Below, piece after piece: positions 30,770-42,588 of a stretch of DNA of 64,000 nucleotides. Each line of letters begins with the position of its first letter. The stretch's first letter is position 1. The notes beneath the pieces were generated by a model. It worked only from the letters and a program-made list of their open reading frames with translations, did not search any database and was not told the DNA's origin. Source of the DNA: Gammaproteobacteria bacterium (GTDB lineage Bacteria; Pseudomonadota; Gammaproteobacteria; Enterobacterales; Alteromonadaceae); contig JAHKAA010000011.1 of assembly GCA_018825965.1 (NCBI GenBank), positions 186,001-250,000 on the forward strand. The letters are read 5' to 3'. A program made the translations under genes and the position numbers.

Positions 30770-31699
30770 ATGAATATGGCCCGGGAACAATCAGGCATTT
30801 GTGCCGAAGCAAACTTGCATTGTTGTTATGTGCTGCTGAATGCCCTGGATGGTCATGAGCACTATGTACGCTTGCAGTTAGCGAAAGTTCCAATGCTGGC
30901 AGAGCGCTTGTCTGATCAATTTTCTGAGGCCATGCTAAATGTGGTTGTGGCTATAGGGCAGAATTACTGGCCGCATTTGTATCCGGAGCATCAACCACAG
31001 CCATGGCCTGCTTTTACTGACAACCTTGCTGATTTGCCCGTAGTTGCACCTGATTTGCTGATCCAAATTCGTGCTGACCGTTTTGATGTCATTCACATTG
31101 CTACCCAGCAGATTTACCATTTGTTGCAGCAACATGTGGACTTGTACGAACAAGTGCAGGCATTTCGTTATCTGGATGGCCGTAATCTGACCGGGTTTCA
31201 CGACACGCCTGATAATCCTAAAGGCAAACAAAGGCGTTTGTCTGCATTAATAGCAAATGAGCCAAAAACTTCAATGAGTGCTGGCAGCTATGTTTATATG
31301 CTGAGGTATCAGTATGACTTACAACGCTGGCAACAGCTGACCATGCCAGAGCAGGAAGCCGTGATGGGACGGAACAAGCTGGATGGGCAGTTGCTGCCGT
31401 CAGCCCAGCGTCAGGCCAATTCGCACGCCGACAAAACGGCGTTAGAGAATGAAACTGGCCGTAAACAGATCCTCTGGCAAAATATGCCGGTGGCAGACAT
31501 TCGGTCGCAAGGCATGATTTCTATTGGTTTTTCAGCCAATGCTTCGGATGTACCTTTATGGTTGGCAACCCGGTTGGGTCAGCACAGCGAGGCCGCAGAT
31601 TTGCTGTTGGATTATTGTCAGGTGGAAGCGGGGGCGGCTTTTTTTGCCCCCTCGATCAATTTCCTGGAAGAGCAGGCCGGATCAGACCTTTTCAAATAA
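30770..31699 (+). CDS. DyP-type peroxidase family protein with altered active site
   Basis: 309 residues. The start [17 protein letters not shown] aligns well with the Shewanella TyrA/E. coli YfeX group of dye-decolourising peroxidases, which supports the ATG at 30770. The proximal haem ligand is kept as His219 (NSHADKT) and the distal Asp as Asp145 in GFHDTPDNP, but the GxxDG motif has lost its second Gly, and the distal Arg of the family (ILRQSMP in TyrA) is Trp236 (ILWQNMP). The C-terminal [12 protein letters not shown] is conserved. Haem binding is likely; classical peroxidase chemistry is doubtful. Convergent with argR, whose 3' end overlaps by 18 bp. Confidence 0.85.
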   Translation: MNMAREQSGICAEANLHCCYVLLNALDGHEHYVRLQLAKVPMLAERLSDQFSEAMLNVVVAIGQNYWPHLYPEHQPQPWPAFTDNLADLPVVAPDLLIQIRADRFDVIHIATQQIYHLLQQHVDLYEQVQAFRYLDGRNLTGFHDTPDNPKGKQRRLSALIANEPKTSMSAGSYVYMLRYQYDLQRWQQLTMPEQEAVMGRNKLDGQLLPSAQRQANSHADKTALENETGRKQILWQNMPVADIRSQGMISIGFSANASDVPLWLATRLGQHSEAADLLLDYCQVEAGAAFFAPSINFLEEQAGSDLFK

Positions 31700-32152
31700 C
31701 TCAGTCACTTTATTTAAGGTGAAGTTGATATTTTTAACGCTGGTGGGTGCGATAAAGATGGTGTCATCACCAGCTATGGTGCCCAATACGCCCTCGGCTT
31801 TACCTACAGAATCCAATAAACGGGCAATCAGTTGAGCAGCGCCAGGACTGGTACGGATAATAATCATCACATCGTTGTGTTCTATATCCAGCACTAATTG
31901 TCGTAACGGGCTTTTGGTGGTGGGCACGCCCAATTCAGGCGGCAAACAATACACCATCTCCTGCTTTGCATTACGGGTACGCACTGCACCGTATTTGCTT
32001 AACATACGGGACACTTTTGATTGGCTGATGTTGTCAAAGCCTTCTGCTTTGAGTGCATCAACAATATCACTTTGTGAGCCAAAACGTTCTTCCTTTAGCA
32101 AGGATTTAAAGGCCTGGATCAGTGCTTCTTGTTTGGATTGTTTAGTCATCAT
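31682..32152 (-). CDS. argR: Arginine repressor ArgR
   Basis: 156 residues (the second ATG, one codon in, is equally possible; no clear ribosome site). The N-terminal winged helix shows [29 protein letters not shown] and [19 protein letters not shown]; the C-terminal oligomerisation and arginine-binding domain has [15 protein letters not shown] and [15 protein letters not shown]. It represses arginine synthesis as a hexamer with L-arginine. It is divergent from mdh, the same arrangement as in E. coli. No good ARG box was found in the shared 185-bp region. Confidence 0.95.
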   Translation of the reverse strand: MMTKQSKQEALIQAFKSLLKEERFGSQSDIVDALKAEGFDNISQSKVSRMLSKYGAVRTRNAKQEMVYCLPPELGVPTTKSPLRQLVLDIEHNDVMIIIRTSPGAAQLIARLLDSVGKAEGVLGTIAGDDTIFIAPTSVKNINFTLNKVTELFEKV

Positions 32153-32337
32153 TTTTGTTTAAACTTTTTGTTTTTCCGGCCGTCTTGACCGAACTTGGAC
32201 TAATACTCTGGTTCAGCGAGTAAATTACACCAAAATCGGATAAAATGCTTAGACTTTAGGCGTAAGTGATTTGTATTTTGTGCCACATTTCAGTATTGTT
32301 GGCGCGTTTCTTTTGAACCGTAAATTGGGAGAATAGC

Positions 32338-33279
32338 ATGAAAGTTGCCGTATTAGGTGCTGCTGGTGGTATAGGTCAGGCGTTGTCTTTATTATTGAAG
32401 TTAAACTTACCAGCTGGTACTGATTTAGCTCTGTATGATTTAGCTCCGGTCACACCAGGTGTAGCTGTTGATTTAAGTCATATCCCGACAGCGGTGAAGA
32501 TTACAGGTTTTGGTAAAGAAGACCTGGACAAAGCCCTGATTGGTGCAGATATCGTGATGATCCCGGCTGGTATGCCACGCAAACCAGGTATGGACCGTTC
32601 TGATTTATTTAACATCAATGCTGGTGTGGTAAAAACTCTGGCGGAAGCTATAGTAGTGAACTGCCCTAAAGCTTTAGTAGGTGTGATCACTAACCCTGTG
32701 AATACCACTGTAGCTATTGCTGCTGAAGTATTCAAAAAGGCAGGCACTTACGATCCTAAGCGTTTATTTGGTGTCACTACACTGGACGTGATCCGTGCTG
32801 AGACTTTTGTTGCTGAATTAAAAGGCAAAAACCCTGCTGAATTGATTGTTCCTGTCATTGGTGGCCACAGTGGTACTACTATTCTGCCTCTGTTGTCTCA
32901 AATCAAAAATGTCAGCTTCACAGATGAAGAAGTCTCTTCTTTAACTTACCGTATCCAGAACGCTGGTACTGAAGTCGTTGAAGCTAAAGCCGGTGGCGGA
33001 TCAGCAACTCTGTCTATGGGCCAGGCTGCTGCACGTTTCTGTGTGTCTTTAGTCAAAGGCTTACAAGGCGAAACAGTGAACGAATACGCTTATGTTGAAG
33101 GTCAGGGTGAACATGCCCGTTTCTTCGCTCAGCCTATCATATTAGGCAAAAACGGTGTTGAAGCACTGTTACCTATCGGTGAGTTAAGCGCATACGAGCA
33201 AAAAGCCATGAACGACATGTTAGGCACGTTAAAAGCTGACATCACCTTAGGCGAAGAGTTTGTTGCGAACGCAAACTAA
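32338..33279 (+). CDS. mdh: Malate dehydrogenase (NAD)
   Basis: 313 residues, matching the 312-residue E. coli type. [20 protein letters not shown] is the NAD fingerprint; substrate arginines occur in [29 protein letters not shown] carries the catalytic Asp, and [14 protein letters not shown] the catalytic His. It oxidises malate to oxaloacetate in the TCA cycle. The ATG has GGGAG upstream. A strong bidirectional terminator separates it from ispB. Confidence 0.97.
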   Translation: MKVAVLGAAGGIGQALSLLLKLNLPAGTDLALYDLAPVTPGVAVDLSHIPTAVKITGFGKEDLDKALIGADIVMIPAGMPRKPGMDRSDLFNINAGVVKTLAEAIVVNCPKALVGVITNPVNTTVAIAAEVFKKAGTYDPKRLFGVTTLDVIRAETFVAELKGKNPAELIVPVIGGHSGTTILPLLSQIKNVSFTDEEVSSLTYRIQNAGTEVVEAKAGGGSATLSMGQAAARFCVSLVKGLQGETVNEYAYVEGQGEHARFFAQPIILGKNGVEALLPIGELSAYEQKAMNDMLGTLKADITLGEEFVANAN

Positions 33280-33290
33280 GGCTACTTAGG

Positions 33291-33326
33291 TAATAAAAAA
33301 GCCCGCGGAAGCGGGCTTTTTTATTA
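33291..33326. terminator. Bidirectional terminator between mdh and ispB
   Basis: Perfect 16-bp arms (TAATAAAAAAGCCCGC and its complement) around GGAA; runs of A before and T after the stem serve both convergent genes. Confidence 0.93.
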
Positions 33327-33336
33327 CCAGAGATTT

Positions 33337-34308
33337 TTAGTGATTACGCTGTACTGCTATATCAGCCAAGGTCAACAAAGCGTCTTTGTAACCAGATTCT
33401 GGTAAAAAGGCGATGGCCTGGCGGGCTTTTTCGGCTTCCTGCTCAGCCATAGCCCGAGTGTAATCAAAAGCCTTGGTTTGCTCCAAAATCGCCATAATAC
33501 GTTCCAGATGCTGCATGCCGTTGGCATGTTCAATCGCATCTTTCAGTAGTTGCTGGTCTTCACCACTGCTGTGGCGCAGCGCGTAAATCAATGGCAGGGT
33601 CGGTTTACCTTCGGCTAAATCGTCACCGATGTTTTTGCCCAGTTCATCGGCATCAGCCTGATAATCCAGTACATCGTCTATTAACTGGAAAGCGGTGCCC
33701 AGATGCATACCATACAATTTCATCGCATTCACCACAGATTCAGGCTGATTTGCCAGAATAGCGGCAAGCTGGGTAGCGGCTTCAAATAATTTGGCAGTTT
33801 TGCAGTAAATCACCTGCATATAATTTTGTTCGGACGTTTCTGGGTCGTTGACGTTCATCAACTGCAACACTTCGCCTTCAGCAATGATATTGGTGGCATC
33901 GGCCAGGATTTGCATGATCTGCATTTTATCCAGTGACACCATCAGCTGAAAAGCTCGTGTATAAAGGAAGTCGCCCACGAGCACACTGGCTTGATTACCA
34001 AAGACTGCATTGGCCGTTTCTTTACCACGGCGCAGCATGGATTCATCCACGACGTCGTCGTGCAGCAAAGTAGCGGTATGAATGAATTCCACTATAGTGG
34101 CAAGAGTAATGTGTTGTTGGCCTTCATAACCCAGAGCACGGGCGGCTAATACCGCTAACAGTGGGCGCAGACGTTTGCCGCCACTATTGACTATATAGAT
34201 GCCAAGCTGATTAATCAGGGCCACCTCAGAACTAAGCTGAGAGAATATATGTTGGTTCACGGCCGTCATGTCATCAAGACTGAGCTGGCGGATCTCTTCG
34301 AGCGTCAT
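33337..34308 (-). CDS. ispB: Octaprenyl diphosphate synthase IspB
   Basis: 323 residues from the ATG at 34306-34308; an in-frame TTG four codons upstream is less likely because MTLEEIRQLSLDDMTAVNQ aligns with the E. coli start. Both aspartate-rich motifs are present: LLHDDVVDESMLRRG (first) and FQLIDDVLDYQAD (second), with GGKRLRP and KTAKLFEAA between. It makes the long prenyl chain of ubiquinone and menaquinone. It is divergent from rplU-rpmA, the conserved gammaproteobacterial layout. Confidence 0.95.
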   Translation of the reverse strand: MTLEEIRQLSLDDMTAVNQHIFSQLSSEVALINQLGIYIVNSGGKRLRPLLAVLAARALGYEGQQHITLATIVEFIHTATLLHDDVVDESMLRRGKETANAVFGNQASVLVGDFLYTRAFQLMVSLDKMQIMQILADATNIIAEGEVLQLMNVNDPETSEQNYMQVIYCKTAKLFEAATQLAAILANQPESVVNAMKLYGMHLGTAFQLIDDVLDYQADADELGKNIGDDLAEGKPTLPLIYALRHSSGEDQQLLKDAIEHANGMQHLERIMAILEQTKAFDYTRAMAEQEAEKARQAIAFLPESGYKDALLTLADIAVQRNH

Positions 34309-34423
34309 CTGGTAAAACAACTGCTTAGGTATAGAATGTGGCTGATTCTACACCATTGCAGCTGATCAGCTAAAGCAAAACCCGATCCTTTTTATTGCTC
34401 ATTGATCTTTTTAATAATTGTGC

Positions 34424-34452
34424 TTGCGGGGGTAGGGGAAATTGCGTACAAT
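34424..34452 (+). promoter_or_regulatory. Promoter of rplU-rpmA
   Basis: TTGCGG (34424-34429), a 17-base spacer and TACAAT (34447-34452) form a good sigma-70 promoter, giving a leader of about 60 bases. Confidence 0.65.
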
Positions 34453-34475
34453 TCGCGCCCTGTGATTATAATTAA

Positions 34476-34497
34476 CACGCCCTTAAAAGTCGGCGTG
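34476..34497 (+). promoter_or_regulatory. Hairpin in the rplU leader
   Basis: CACGCC and GGCGTG pair around a 10-base loop 19 bp upstream of the rplU start. It may take part in ribosomal-protein autoregulation, as leaders of such operons often do; this is inference. Confidence 0.4.
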
Positions 34498-34515
34498 ATT
34501 TGTACGGAGTTAACT

Positions 34516-34824
34516 ATGTACGCGGTTTTCCAAAGTGGTGGTAAACAGCACCGTGTAACGGAAGGGCAAACCCTTCGTCTAGAAAAACTAGACTTAGAAA
34601 CCGGCGCAACTATTGAATTTTCAGCTCTGATGATCGCTAATGGCGAAGACATCAAGATCGGTACTCCTTTAGTTGAAGGCAGTAAAGTAACAGCGGAAGT
34701 GGTCAACCATGGCCGTGGCGATAAAGTAAAAATCGTCAAATTCCGTCGTCGTAAGCACTACCGTAAACAAGCTGGTCACCGCCAGTGGTTTACAGAAGTG
34801 AAAATTACCGGCATCAGCGCGTAA
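34516..34824 (+). CDS. rplU: 50S ribosomal protein L21
   Basis: 102 residues from the ATG at 34516 with GGAG upstream. The sequence [20 protein letters not shown] at the start and [24 protein letters not shown] near the end are characteristic of L21. It binds 23S rRNA domain I in the large subunit. It is followed 18 bp later by rpmA, and the pair precedes obgE as in most proteobacteria. Confidence 0.98.
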   Translation: MYAVFQSGGKQHRVTEGQTLRLEKLDLETGATIEFSALMIANGEDIKIGTPLVEGSKVTAEVVNHGRGDKVKIVKFRRRKHYRKQAGHRQWFTEVKITGISA

Positions 34825-34842
34825 TCGAAGGAGTAACTACTC

Positions 34843-35100
34843 ATGGCAAGTAAAAAAGGTGTAGGTAGCACTCGTAACGGTCGCGATTCAGAAGCGAAAC
34901 GCTTAGGTGTGAAACGTTTTGGTGGTGAGTCAGTGTTAGCTGGCAACATCATCGTTCGTCAACGTGGTACTAAGTTCCACGCTGGTAGTAATGTTGGTAT
35001 CGGTAAAGACCACACATTATTCGCCTTAACTGACGGTAAAGTGCAATTCGAAACGAAAGGCGAGCACAATCGCAAATTCGTAAGCATCGTTAGCGAATAA
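34843..35100 (+). CDS. rpmA: 50S ribosomal protein L27
   Basis: 85 residues, beginning [20 protein letters not shown], whose flexible N-terminus reaches the peptidyl transferase centre. [20 protein letters not shown] follows. GGAGTAA lies upstream of the ATG. Co-transcribed with rplU; a terminator follows. Confidence 0.98.
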   Translation: MASKKGVGSTRNGRDSEAKRLGVKRFGGESVLAGNIIVRQRGTKFHAGSNVGIGKDHTLFALTDGKVQFETKGEHNRKFVSIVSE

Positions 35101-35115
35101 CGACGCATTGATTCG

Positions 35116-35144
35116 AAAAGCCCCGCCTAGTGCGGGGCTTTTTT
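35116..35144 (+). terminator. Terminator after rpmA
   Basis: AAAAGCCCCGC pairs with GCGGGGCTTTT around CTAGT and continues in T residues. Confidence 0.92.
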
Positions 35145-35251
35145 ATTAAGAATCGATCAAAGGCTGATACTTCAATATGCTGAAGGTCAGTTTTGTTGCT
35201 TTCAATTCATCAGACCCTCGCCAGGCATTCATGCCAGGGCAGAATTGATAG

Positions 35252-35257
35252 TATAAT
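35252..35257 (+). promoter_or_regulatory. Candidate -10 of the obgE promoter
   Basis: TATAAT 34 bp before the obgE ATG; the -35 region is weak. Expected because a terminator separates obgE from rpmA. Confidence 0.45.
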
Positions 35258-35275
35258 GAGCCCATAGTTTTTTAG

Positions 35276-36448
<1,173 letters not shown>

Positions 36449-36455
36449 GGTGACA

Positions 36456-36944
36456 ATGCGGATTGCAATGATAGCGGCTATGGCCAATAACAGAGTCATC
36501 GGCAAAAACAACCAGATGCCCTGGCATTTACCGGCTGATCTGAAGCATTTTAAAAAAGTGACTTTAGGCAAGCCGGTGATTATGGGCCGCAAAACCTATC
36601 AGTCTATTGGTCAGGCTCTGCCTGGGCGGCGCAATATAGTCATCAGCCGTCAGAGCGGAGCGCTTAGCGCTGATGCAGACTGGGTGCAAAGCATTGAACA
36701 GGCTTTGGCTTTAGTGCAGCATGAAGCTGAAGTGATGATTATAGGCGGTGCCGAGATATACCGTCAGGTACTGCCTCTGGCTGATACGCTTTATATCACT
36801 GAGATTGATTTGACCGTTGAAGGGGATGCCTTTTTCCCTGACTATCTGGCTGAAGCAAGTTGGTATCAGTCTGAGTCAGAACAACACCAACCTGATTCTA
36901 AAAACCTCTATTCTTACCGATTCCGCACCCTGAACAGAGAATGA
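36456..36944 (+). CDS. folA: Dihydrofolate reductase
   Basis: 162 residues from the ATG at 36456, which has GAGGTG upstream (a GTG two codons earlier overlaps that site). MRIAMIAAMANNRVIGKNNQMPWHLPADLKHFK contains the substrate and loop motifs with Trp22/Asp28-type positions, GRKTYQSIG and GGAEIY are the NADPH-site motifs. It reduces dihydrofolate to tetrahydrofolate and is the trimethoprim target. Chromosomal type, not an integron dfr. Confidence 0.96.
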   Translation: MRIAMIAAMANNRVIGKNNQMPWHLPADLKHFKKVTLGKPVIMGRKTYQSIGQALPGRRNIVISRQSGALSADADWVQSIEQALALVQHEAEVMIIGGAEIYRQVLPLADTLYITEIDLTVEGDAFFPDYLAEASWYQSESEQHQPDSKNLYSYRFRTLNRE

Positions 36945-37021
36945 ACAAGTCTTCATTGCACCTGTAGCTACATGTTGCTACTATACTTTTGTCTGTTTTT
37001 TGACTGCTTCAGGAGTAATGT

Positions 37022-37396
37022 ATGAAATTGTTGCCAGCAGTGTTCTGTGGTGTAATGGTGGCAGGTGCAGTATTAGTGGCCCCGGTGGTGCATGCTGACG
37101 ACCAGTTAGCGGCTTCGATGTGTGATTATGTCAAGGCTGACGATAAGAATAGATTACGCAAAGTGTTAAGTGATTACCGCCTGCGTTTACGTAACATCTA
37201 TGATGGCGTGACCTGTAACGGTGATAGCCTGGTTCGTTTCGCGATAAAAAATAACGCAGCAGATGTAGGCGAGTTTATTGTGAAACAGTTACCAGCAGCT
37301 CAGGTTGCTGCATCAGGTGATATAGCATGGGCAGAGGGCAATGGTTTCGGTGCTTCTCCATTGGTTGCCGTTCTGAAAGAGCGTGCGGGTGGTTAA
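37022..37396 (+). CDS. DUF3718 family secreted protein
   Basis: 124 residues with GGAG upstream. A signal peptide (about 1-25, ending VVHA) precedes a small helical domain with two cysteines (SMCDYVKADDKNRLRKVL and GVTCNGDSLVRFA), which may form a disulphide in the periplasm. The pattern matches DUF3718, a family restricted to marine gammaproteobacteria as far as I know; no function is established. Monocistronic between folA and a terminator. Confidence 0.75.
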   Translation: MKLLPAVFCGVMVAGAVLVAPVVHADDQLAASMCDYVKADDKNRLRKVLSDYRLRLRNIYDGVTCNGDSLVRFAIKNNAADVGEFIVKQLPAAQVAASGDIAWAEGNGFGASPLVAVLKERAGG

Positions 37397-37419
37397 GCCG
37401 GGCGTTCTAAAATCTCAAT

Positions 37420-37447
37420 AAAAAATCCGCCTGATGGCGGATTTTTT
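37420..37447. terminator. Terminator between the DUF3718 and chemoreceptor genes
   Basis: AAAAATCCGCC pairs with GGCGGATTTTT around TGAT; the A and T runs allow termination from both sides of these convergent genes. Confidence 0.9.
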
Positions 37448-37486
37448 ATATTTAACAGGACAGTAATCTAATCTGAGCTAACCAGT

Positions 37487-39499
37487 TCAGACTTTGAACT
37501 GGTCTACAGATTGACGTAACTCTTCAGCTAAACGAGCCACTTCATGACTGGACTGAGAGGTTTGCTCAGCACCAGAGGCTGTTTGTTCAGCGATAGTGAC
37601 TATAGATTCTAATAAGTGGCTGATTTCGTTTGATACCTGATTCTGCTCCTTGGCAGCATGAGAAATCTGTTCGCTCATATCATGAGCCAGATGCACCGCA
37701 TTGGTGATAGATTCCAGGGCCTGGGCTGCCACTTCAGTTTGAGTTACACAGTTCTCTGCCTGCTTTTTACCTTTGTTCATGGCTTCCACAGCCGCATGAG
37801 CACCGGTTTGTAAGACCTGGATCATCGCCTGAATTTCCTGAGTCGAAGCCTGGGTTTTGCTGGCTAATGAACGAACTTCATCAGCTACTACCGCAAAACC
37901 ACGACCCTGTTCGCCAGCACGGGCCGCTTCAATGGCCGCATTTAATGCCAATAAGTTGGTTTGTTCAGCAATGCCACGAATTACATCCAGGATACTGCCG
38001 ATTGACGCACTGTCTTTATGCAATTTGTTGATGACGGTAGAAGCCTGATCCACTTCTCTGGACAACTGCAGTATGGTTTGTTTGTTGTTTTCAGAGATAA
38101 CTTTTACACGCTCAGCTTCACCGTCAGCATTTTTAATTTCAGCCAGAGCATCATTAGAGCTCTGCATCACGCCCTGGGAGGTACTACTCATCTCAGTGGT
38201 CGCTGTTGCGGCCTGAGTCACCTGAGACTTCTGCTCACGAATAGCAGTAGTTGTTTCTACTGTAATAGCCGATGTTTGTTCTGAAGCAGCTGCAAGTTGA
38301 GTAGAACGGGAAATAATGCCCTGGATCAACTGGCGTAAGTTGGTAATAACCTGATTACAGTTACGCGCCAGGTCGCCAAATTCATCCTGAGCTTTATCAT
38401 CCAGACGTTTGGTTAAGTCACCTGAAGCCACTACACCTAAAATTTCGTTCACTTTAGACAAGGGAACTGTGATGCTGCGCACTGTCACCATAGCGATACC
38501 TACAGCTAAACCAATAGATATCAGCACTACAAGGAAAATGGTGGTAATAGCACCTGATACATCAGACTGAGCTTCAGCCTGGATTTCGCCAGCCACAGTG
38601 CGGGCTCTGGATAGCAGACGGTTTAAACCGTCCAGGGCTGTCTTGTTATGACTTTCAGCCTGAGTCAGTAATTTTTGTGCTTCGGCAGAAGCTGCCAGCA
38701 TTTGCGATTTTAAGCCTAAGATACCTTCATCACCAGCAAGTAACTCATTAATAGCAGTAATTTTTTCATCTAAATCCGCAACCATGTCAACGCTGGCACC
38801 AGCTTCAGTTCTGATCGCGTTCATCTGCTGATTTACGCCTTCTAAACGAGAGGTTACTTCGTTAGAAATGGTCTCTGCAGTGGTTGGCGAGGTGGTACGT
38901 GTTAAATCAACTACGACGCTAACCAGAGTGTTTAAACCGGTTTCCAGTTCAGTGGCGGCTTTGCTCGCTTCAGGAAAACGACGGGTCACGTCTCTGACGT
39001 CACTGAAATCCAATAGTAAAGAGGCTGAATCATCTGAATTTAATTCAACATCAGACAACTGAGAGGCAATTTGATCCCGTAAGCTCAGGCTTTTACTTAA
39101 TTCAGCGAAAAGCTTTTTACTGATAGGAGTGAAGTCGGCGTATGCGGCTGAAACTTCTTTAAAAGAGTTCGCCAGAGTTTCTTCTTCTGAAACTACAGTT
39201 TGTAATGCTTTTGCTGCAGTCTCGTATAAAGCCTGTTCTGCACCAAACTGGCTCTCCAATTCTTTGACTTGTTTTACTTCAGTTGCATAAAAAGCCTGCA
39301 AACTGATTTTGCTCATTTTGACGAATTCACTTTGCAGCACAGCACTATTCTCAAGTGCCGGGATAGAGATTTCATTTACTTGCGTGGTTGAGGCATTGAT
39401 ACTATTCAAGCTCATGTACGAGGTAATACCGATCACAAGCAGCAGCAGTGAAATAACACCAAAACCACCAATAATCCGAAGTGCTACCGTTAACTTCAT
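37487..39499 (-). CDS. Methyl-accepting chemotaxis protein
   Basis: 670 residues with GGGAG before the ATG. Two membrane helices (about 8-30 and 325-347) bracket a roughly 295-residue all-helical periplasmic sensor of the HBM/four-helix type with no recognised ligand. A HAMP domain follows ([26 protein letters not shown]), then the cytoplasmic signalling hairpin with the invariant tip [38 protein letters not shown]. It relays ligand binding to CheA/CheW. No CheR-docking pentapeptide is present at the C-terminus (…SVDQFKV). Not linked to other che genes here. Confidence 0.93.
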   Translation of the reverse strand: MKLTVALRIIGGFGVISLLLLVIGITSYMSLNSINASTTQVNEISIPALENSAVLQSEFVKMSKISLQAFYATEVKQVKELESQFGAEQALYETAAKALQTVVSEEETLANSFKEVSAAYADFTPISKKLFAELSKSLSLRDQIASQLSDVELNSDDSASLLLDFSDVRDVTRRFPEASKAATELETGLNTLVSVVVDLTRTTSPTTAETISNEVTSRLEGVNQQMNAIRTEAGASVDMVADLDEKITAINELLAGDEGILGLKSQMLAASAEAQKLLTQAESHNKTALDGLNRLLSRARTVAGEIQAEAQSDVSGAITTIFLVVLISIGLAVGIAMVTVRSITVPLSKVNEILGVVASGDLTKRLDDKAQDEFGDLARNCNQVITNLRQLIQGIISRSTQLAAASEQTSAITVETTTAIREQKSQVTQAATATTEMSSTSQGVMQSSNDALAEIKNADGEAERVKVISENNKQTILQLSREVDQASTVINKLHKDSASIGSILDVIRGIAEQTNLLALNAAIEAARAGEQGRGFAVVADEVRSLASKTQASTQEIQAMIQVLQTGAHAAVEAMNKGKKQAENCVTQTEVAAQALESITNAVHLAHDMSEQISHAAKEQNQVSNEISHLLESIVTIAEQTASGAEQTSQSSHEVARLAEELRQSVDQFKV

Positions 39500-39608
39500 A
39501 ACTTTACTCCCAGTATCCAGGCTAAAAGGGCATCATTGACCCTGTCACCACACAATAAACAATTCAAAACAGAACATTTTGAAACAACGTCGCATTATAG
39601 CGTTATTT

Positions 39609-40406
39609 TTAGTCAGAAACACTATAACGCTGTGCCGTCTCAATACAATAGGCGGTTAAACAATTTCCCCAAACACAACCAGTATCCAGTGCATAAATTC
39701 CTTCAACAGGACTATATCCCATCAAAGAGGCCCAATGACCAAAAAAGATCTGTGGATGTGCTCTGTGTTTCCAGAATTCATACCAAGGGATCAGCGTACT
39801 TACTTTTTCCGGATGGCGCTTTTCTTTGAGTTCAAGTGCTCCATTTGAAAGACAAAAACGCATTCTGGTACAACTGTTAATGGTGAAACGCCAGCGGTCT
39901 TCATTGGTTTTCACCTCTGACCAAAGCGCTGGAGTATTACCGTACATCACTGCAAATAGTGTTTCGGGTGCTTCTTTTAACACCTGGCTTACTTCTGCAG
40001 CCGTGTCCAAAGCAGACTGTACATCCCAGTTTGGTGCCAACCCGGCGTGGACTAGCAAAAGGTTACGCTCTGGCTCAAAATGTAGCAGAGGTTGTTGCAG
40101 CAGCCAATCTGTCAGTTCAGCCAGATCAGGCGCTTGCAGTAACTCGTCCAGTTGGTCTTTAGGATCTGTGGTGGCAAAACCATAAACGCAGGCTAAAAAA
40201 TGTAAATCATGATTTCCCAGCACAGTTTTGGCTTTATTTCCTAAAGACCGGATAAAACGCAAGGTCGCTAATGAGTCTGGACCACGTGCCACCAAATCGC
40301 CACAAAACCATAATTCATCCAGCTTTGGATCAAACCGGATTTTAATTAACAGCGATTGCAACTGCTTAAAGCAGCCCTGAACATCTCCAATGACGTAACT
40401 AGCCAT
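39609..40406 (-). CDS. apaH: Bis(5'-nucleosyl)-tetraphosphatase, symmetrical
   Basis: 265 residues. The metallophosphatase motifs are clear: YVIGDVQGCFKQL (GDxxG), WFCGDLVARGPDS (GDxxxRG), VLGNHDLHFLA (GNHD) and LVHAGLAPNWD, with a late PQIFFGHWA. It hydrolyses Ap4A and related cap-like dinucleotides to ADP. It is the last gene of lptD-surA-pdxA-rsmA-apaG-apaH, four bases after apaG. Confidence 0.95.
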   Translation of the reverse strand: MASYVIGDVQGCFKQLQSLLIKIRFDPKLDELWFCGDLVARGPDSLATLRFIRSLGNKAKTVLGNHDLHFLACVYGFATTDPKDQLDELLQAPDLAELTDWLLQQPLLHFEPERNLLLVHAGLAPNWDVQSALDTAAEVSQVLKEAPETLFAVMYGNTPALWSEVKTNEDRWRFTINSCTRMRFCLSNGALELKEKRHPEKVSTLIPWYEFWKHRAHPQIFFGHWASLMGYSPVEGIYALDTGCVWGNCLTAYCIETAQRYSVSD

Positions 40407-40410
40407 AAAA

Positions 40411-40788
40411 TTAATTCAGAATATTGGGCAGAGCTAAACGAAACAAAGGAATAGCAGCTTTAAAACACAGCTGGCTTTGGCTGGTCATTTCGTAATGGCC
40501 CTGCATAGTGCCTACCGGAGTCTCCAGCACTGCACCACTGGTATAGCTGTAACTTGAACCTGGCGCCAGTTGAGGTTGTTCACCCACTACACCTTCACCA
40601 TGTACTTCAGTTTCTTTGCCATTGGCGTCCGTGATAAGCCAATAACGTCGGAGTAACTGCACTGTTTCAGTGCTATGGTTTTTAATGGTAATGGTGTAAG
40701 CAAAAACATACCTGTTTAAAGCAGGATCAGATTGAGCTGCCACATAAAATGTCTCAACTGAGACAGGAATTTCAAAACTCAGACTCAT
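40411..40788 (-). CDS. apaG: ApaG/CorD-type protein
   Basis: 125 residues from the ATG at 40786-40788, which overlaps the rsmA stop in ATGA; longer frames upstream lie inside rsmA. The ApaG immunoglobulin-like fold shows [54 protein letters not shown] and GTMQGHYEM. Linked to magnesium/cobalt homeostasis in Salmonella; its biochemical role is unclear. Translation is probably coupled to rsmA. Confidence 0.93.
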   Translation of the reverse strand: MSLSFEIPVSVETFYVAAQSDPALNRYVFAYTITIKNHSTETVQLLRRYWLITDANGKETEVHGEGVVGEQPQLAPGSSYSYTSGAVLETPVGTMQGHYEMTSQSQLCFKAAIPLFRLALPNILN

Positions 40789-41600
40789 AATTGTTGTTGC
40801 TCGTGCTGATGCAGCCAACGGGCGATACCAATAAATTGCTCCACACTTAATTGTTCCGGGCGCAAAGTTGGATCTATTCCCATTTCGATAATTTGCTCTG
40901 CTGTTGCAAAGTTGCTAAAGCAGTTACGCAAAGTTTTGCGGCGCTGGTTAAAGGCTTCCAGACAGACTCTGTTTAATACAGCAACAGGCACATCCTGACG
41001 TTCTGAACTTGGTTTTGGAATAAGCCGCACCACGGCTGAATGCACTTTAGGCGCTGGTTTAAAGGCGCCAGGCCCCACTTCTACCACAGGCATTGCATGA
41101 CAAAAAAACTGGGTCATGACAGATAAACGGCCATAGGTTTTGGAACCATGACCAGCTGTCATACGCTCTACCACTTCTTTTTGCAGCATAAAATGCATGT
41201 TTTCAATGTCGTCTGCATAGTCAAACAGATGAAATAACAAAGGGGTAGAGATGTTGTAAGGCAAGTTACCGAATACTTTTAACTTTTTGCCTGGTTGCAC
41301 TAACTGACGAAAATCAAATTTCATTGCATCAGCCTGATGGATGGTCAGCTTATCTGCCAGCACAGGGTGCTCCTGTAAACGCTGGGCCAGATCTCTGTCC
41401 AGTTCAATTACAGTCAAATGTCCGGATTTTTCGGCAACGGGCTCAGTGATCGCACCTAAACCCGGACCGATCTCAACCAGTACATCCGTTGGTTTTGGGC
41501 TGATGGCTTTCACAATACGTTCAATGACGACTGGATCGTGCAGGAAGTTCTGACCAAAACGTTTTCGGGCTGTGTGTCCCAGGTGTACTTTATCTGTCAT
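40785..41600 (-). CDS. rsmA: 16S rRNA dimethyladenosine transferase
   Basis: 271 residues. RsmA (KsgA) dimethylates A1518 and A1519 in the 3' helix of 16S r[14 protein letters not shown] starts the protein, [14 protein letters not shown] is the SAM motif I, and [16 protein letters not shown] the catalytic NLPY motif. The start overlaps pdxA by 11 bp and the stop overlaps apaG by 4 bp. Confidence 0.97.
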   Translation of the reverse strand: MTDKVHLGHTARKRFGQNFLHDPVVIERIVKAISPKPTDVLVEIGPGLGAITEPVAEKSGHLTVIELDRDLAQRLQEHPVLADKLTIHQADAMKFDFRQLVQPGKKLKVFGNLPYNISTPLLFHLFDYADDIENMHFMLQKEVVERMTAGHGSKTYGRLSVMTQFFCHAMPVVEVGPGAFKPAPKVHSAVVRLIPKPSSERQDVPVAVLNRVCLEAFNQRRKTLRNCFSNFATAEQIIEMGIDPTLRPEQLSVEQFIGIARWLHQHEQQQL

Positions 41601-42588
41601 GTGATAACTTGGCTCTTTGCGCTAAATAAATGGCTTGTTCCAGGGCATGGAATAAACTTCCGGGGTCGGCTTTTCCTGTGCCGGCTAAATCCAGCGCAGT
41701 GCCATGGTCGACTGAGGTTCTGATTAAAGGTAAACCAAGGCTGATATTCACCGAGCGGCCAAAGCCTTTATGTTTCAGTACAGGTAAGCCCTGATCATGG
41801 TACATAGCTAAGACAGCGTCGGCATGGTCCAGATATTTAGCCTGAAACAAGGTATCGGCAGGCAAGGGACCTATCAGGTTCATGCCTTGTAAACGTAATT
41901 CTTCCAAAGCGGGGCTGATGATATCTATTTCTTCGCGGCCCAAATGCCCGTCTTCCCCGGCGTGCGGATTTAAACCACAGACATAAATAACGGGAGAGGC
42001 GATGGCAAACTTGTTTTGTAAGTCGTGATGCAGCACCGAAATCACTTTGTGTAAACGCTCTTTGGTGATGGCTTTGGCTACATAGGCCAGTGGTATATGG
42101 GTTGTGGCCAGTGCAACACGCAAACCTTCAGTGGCCAGCATCATCACCACATAAGGCGTATTCGACAGATGAGCGAAATATTCGGTGTGACCGCTAAAGG
42201 GGATGCCTGCTTTATTAATAATACCTTTATGCACCGGGCCTGTGACTATGGCATCAAATTCACCGGACATCGACTTTTCACCTGCGTATCTCAAGGTGTC
42301 TACTACATAACGTCCATTGGCTTCATTCAACTGCCCGGCAATCACTGCTGCTTCCGGCGTAAAATCAACACAAGTCAGAGTACCAGCTTGCTGCGGCAGT
42401 GCGGGTTGATTTGGCTCATAAGGTAAAAGCTGAAGCGGCAGGTTTAATGCTGCCGCTCTTTGTTGTAAAAGGTCTGAATTGGCACAGACGACCAGTTGCA
42501 CTGGCCAGTCTTTTTGCGCCAACATCACCACCAGATCGGGGCCTATACCGGCCGGCTCACCTGGGGTGATTGCTATCCTTAATGTCAT
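41590..42588 (-). CDS. pdxA: 4-hydroxythreonine-4-phosphate dehydrogenase
   Basis: 332 residues. It acts in pyridoxal phosphate synthesis. The start [17 protein letters not shown], the metal-ligand histidines in [23 protein letters not shown], and [17 protein letters not shown] plus [14 protein letters not shown] are all diagnostic. The ATG overlaps the surA stop by 4 bp (ATGA) and the 3' end overlaps rsmA by 11 bp, showing a tight operon. Confidence 0.97.
   Translation of the reverse strand: MTLRIAITPGEPAGIGPDLVVMLAQKDWPVQLVVCANSDLLQQRAAALNLPLQLLPYEPNQPALPQQAGTLTCVDFTPEAAVIAGQLNEANGRYVVDTLRYAGEKSMSGEFDAIVTGPVHKGIINKAGIPFSGHTEYFAHLSNTPYVVMMLATEGLRVALATTHIPLAYVAKAITKERLHKVISVLHHDLQNKFAIASPVIYVCGLNPHAGEDGHLGREEIDIISPALEELRLQGMNLIGPLPADTLFQAKYLDHADAVLAMYHDQGLPVLKHKGFGRSVNISLGLPLIRTSVDHGTALDLAGTGKADPGSLFHALEQAIYLAQRAKLSHDR

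Noticed and set aside
32153..32337. ARG boxes between argR and mdh
   Set aside because: No TGAATnnnnATTCA-like pair is visible, so autoregulation of argR is not claimed.
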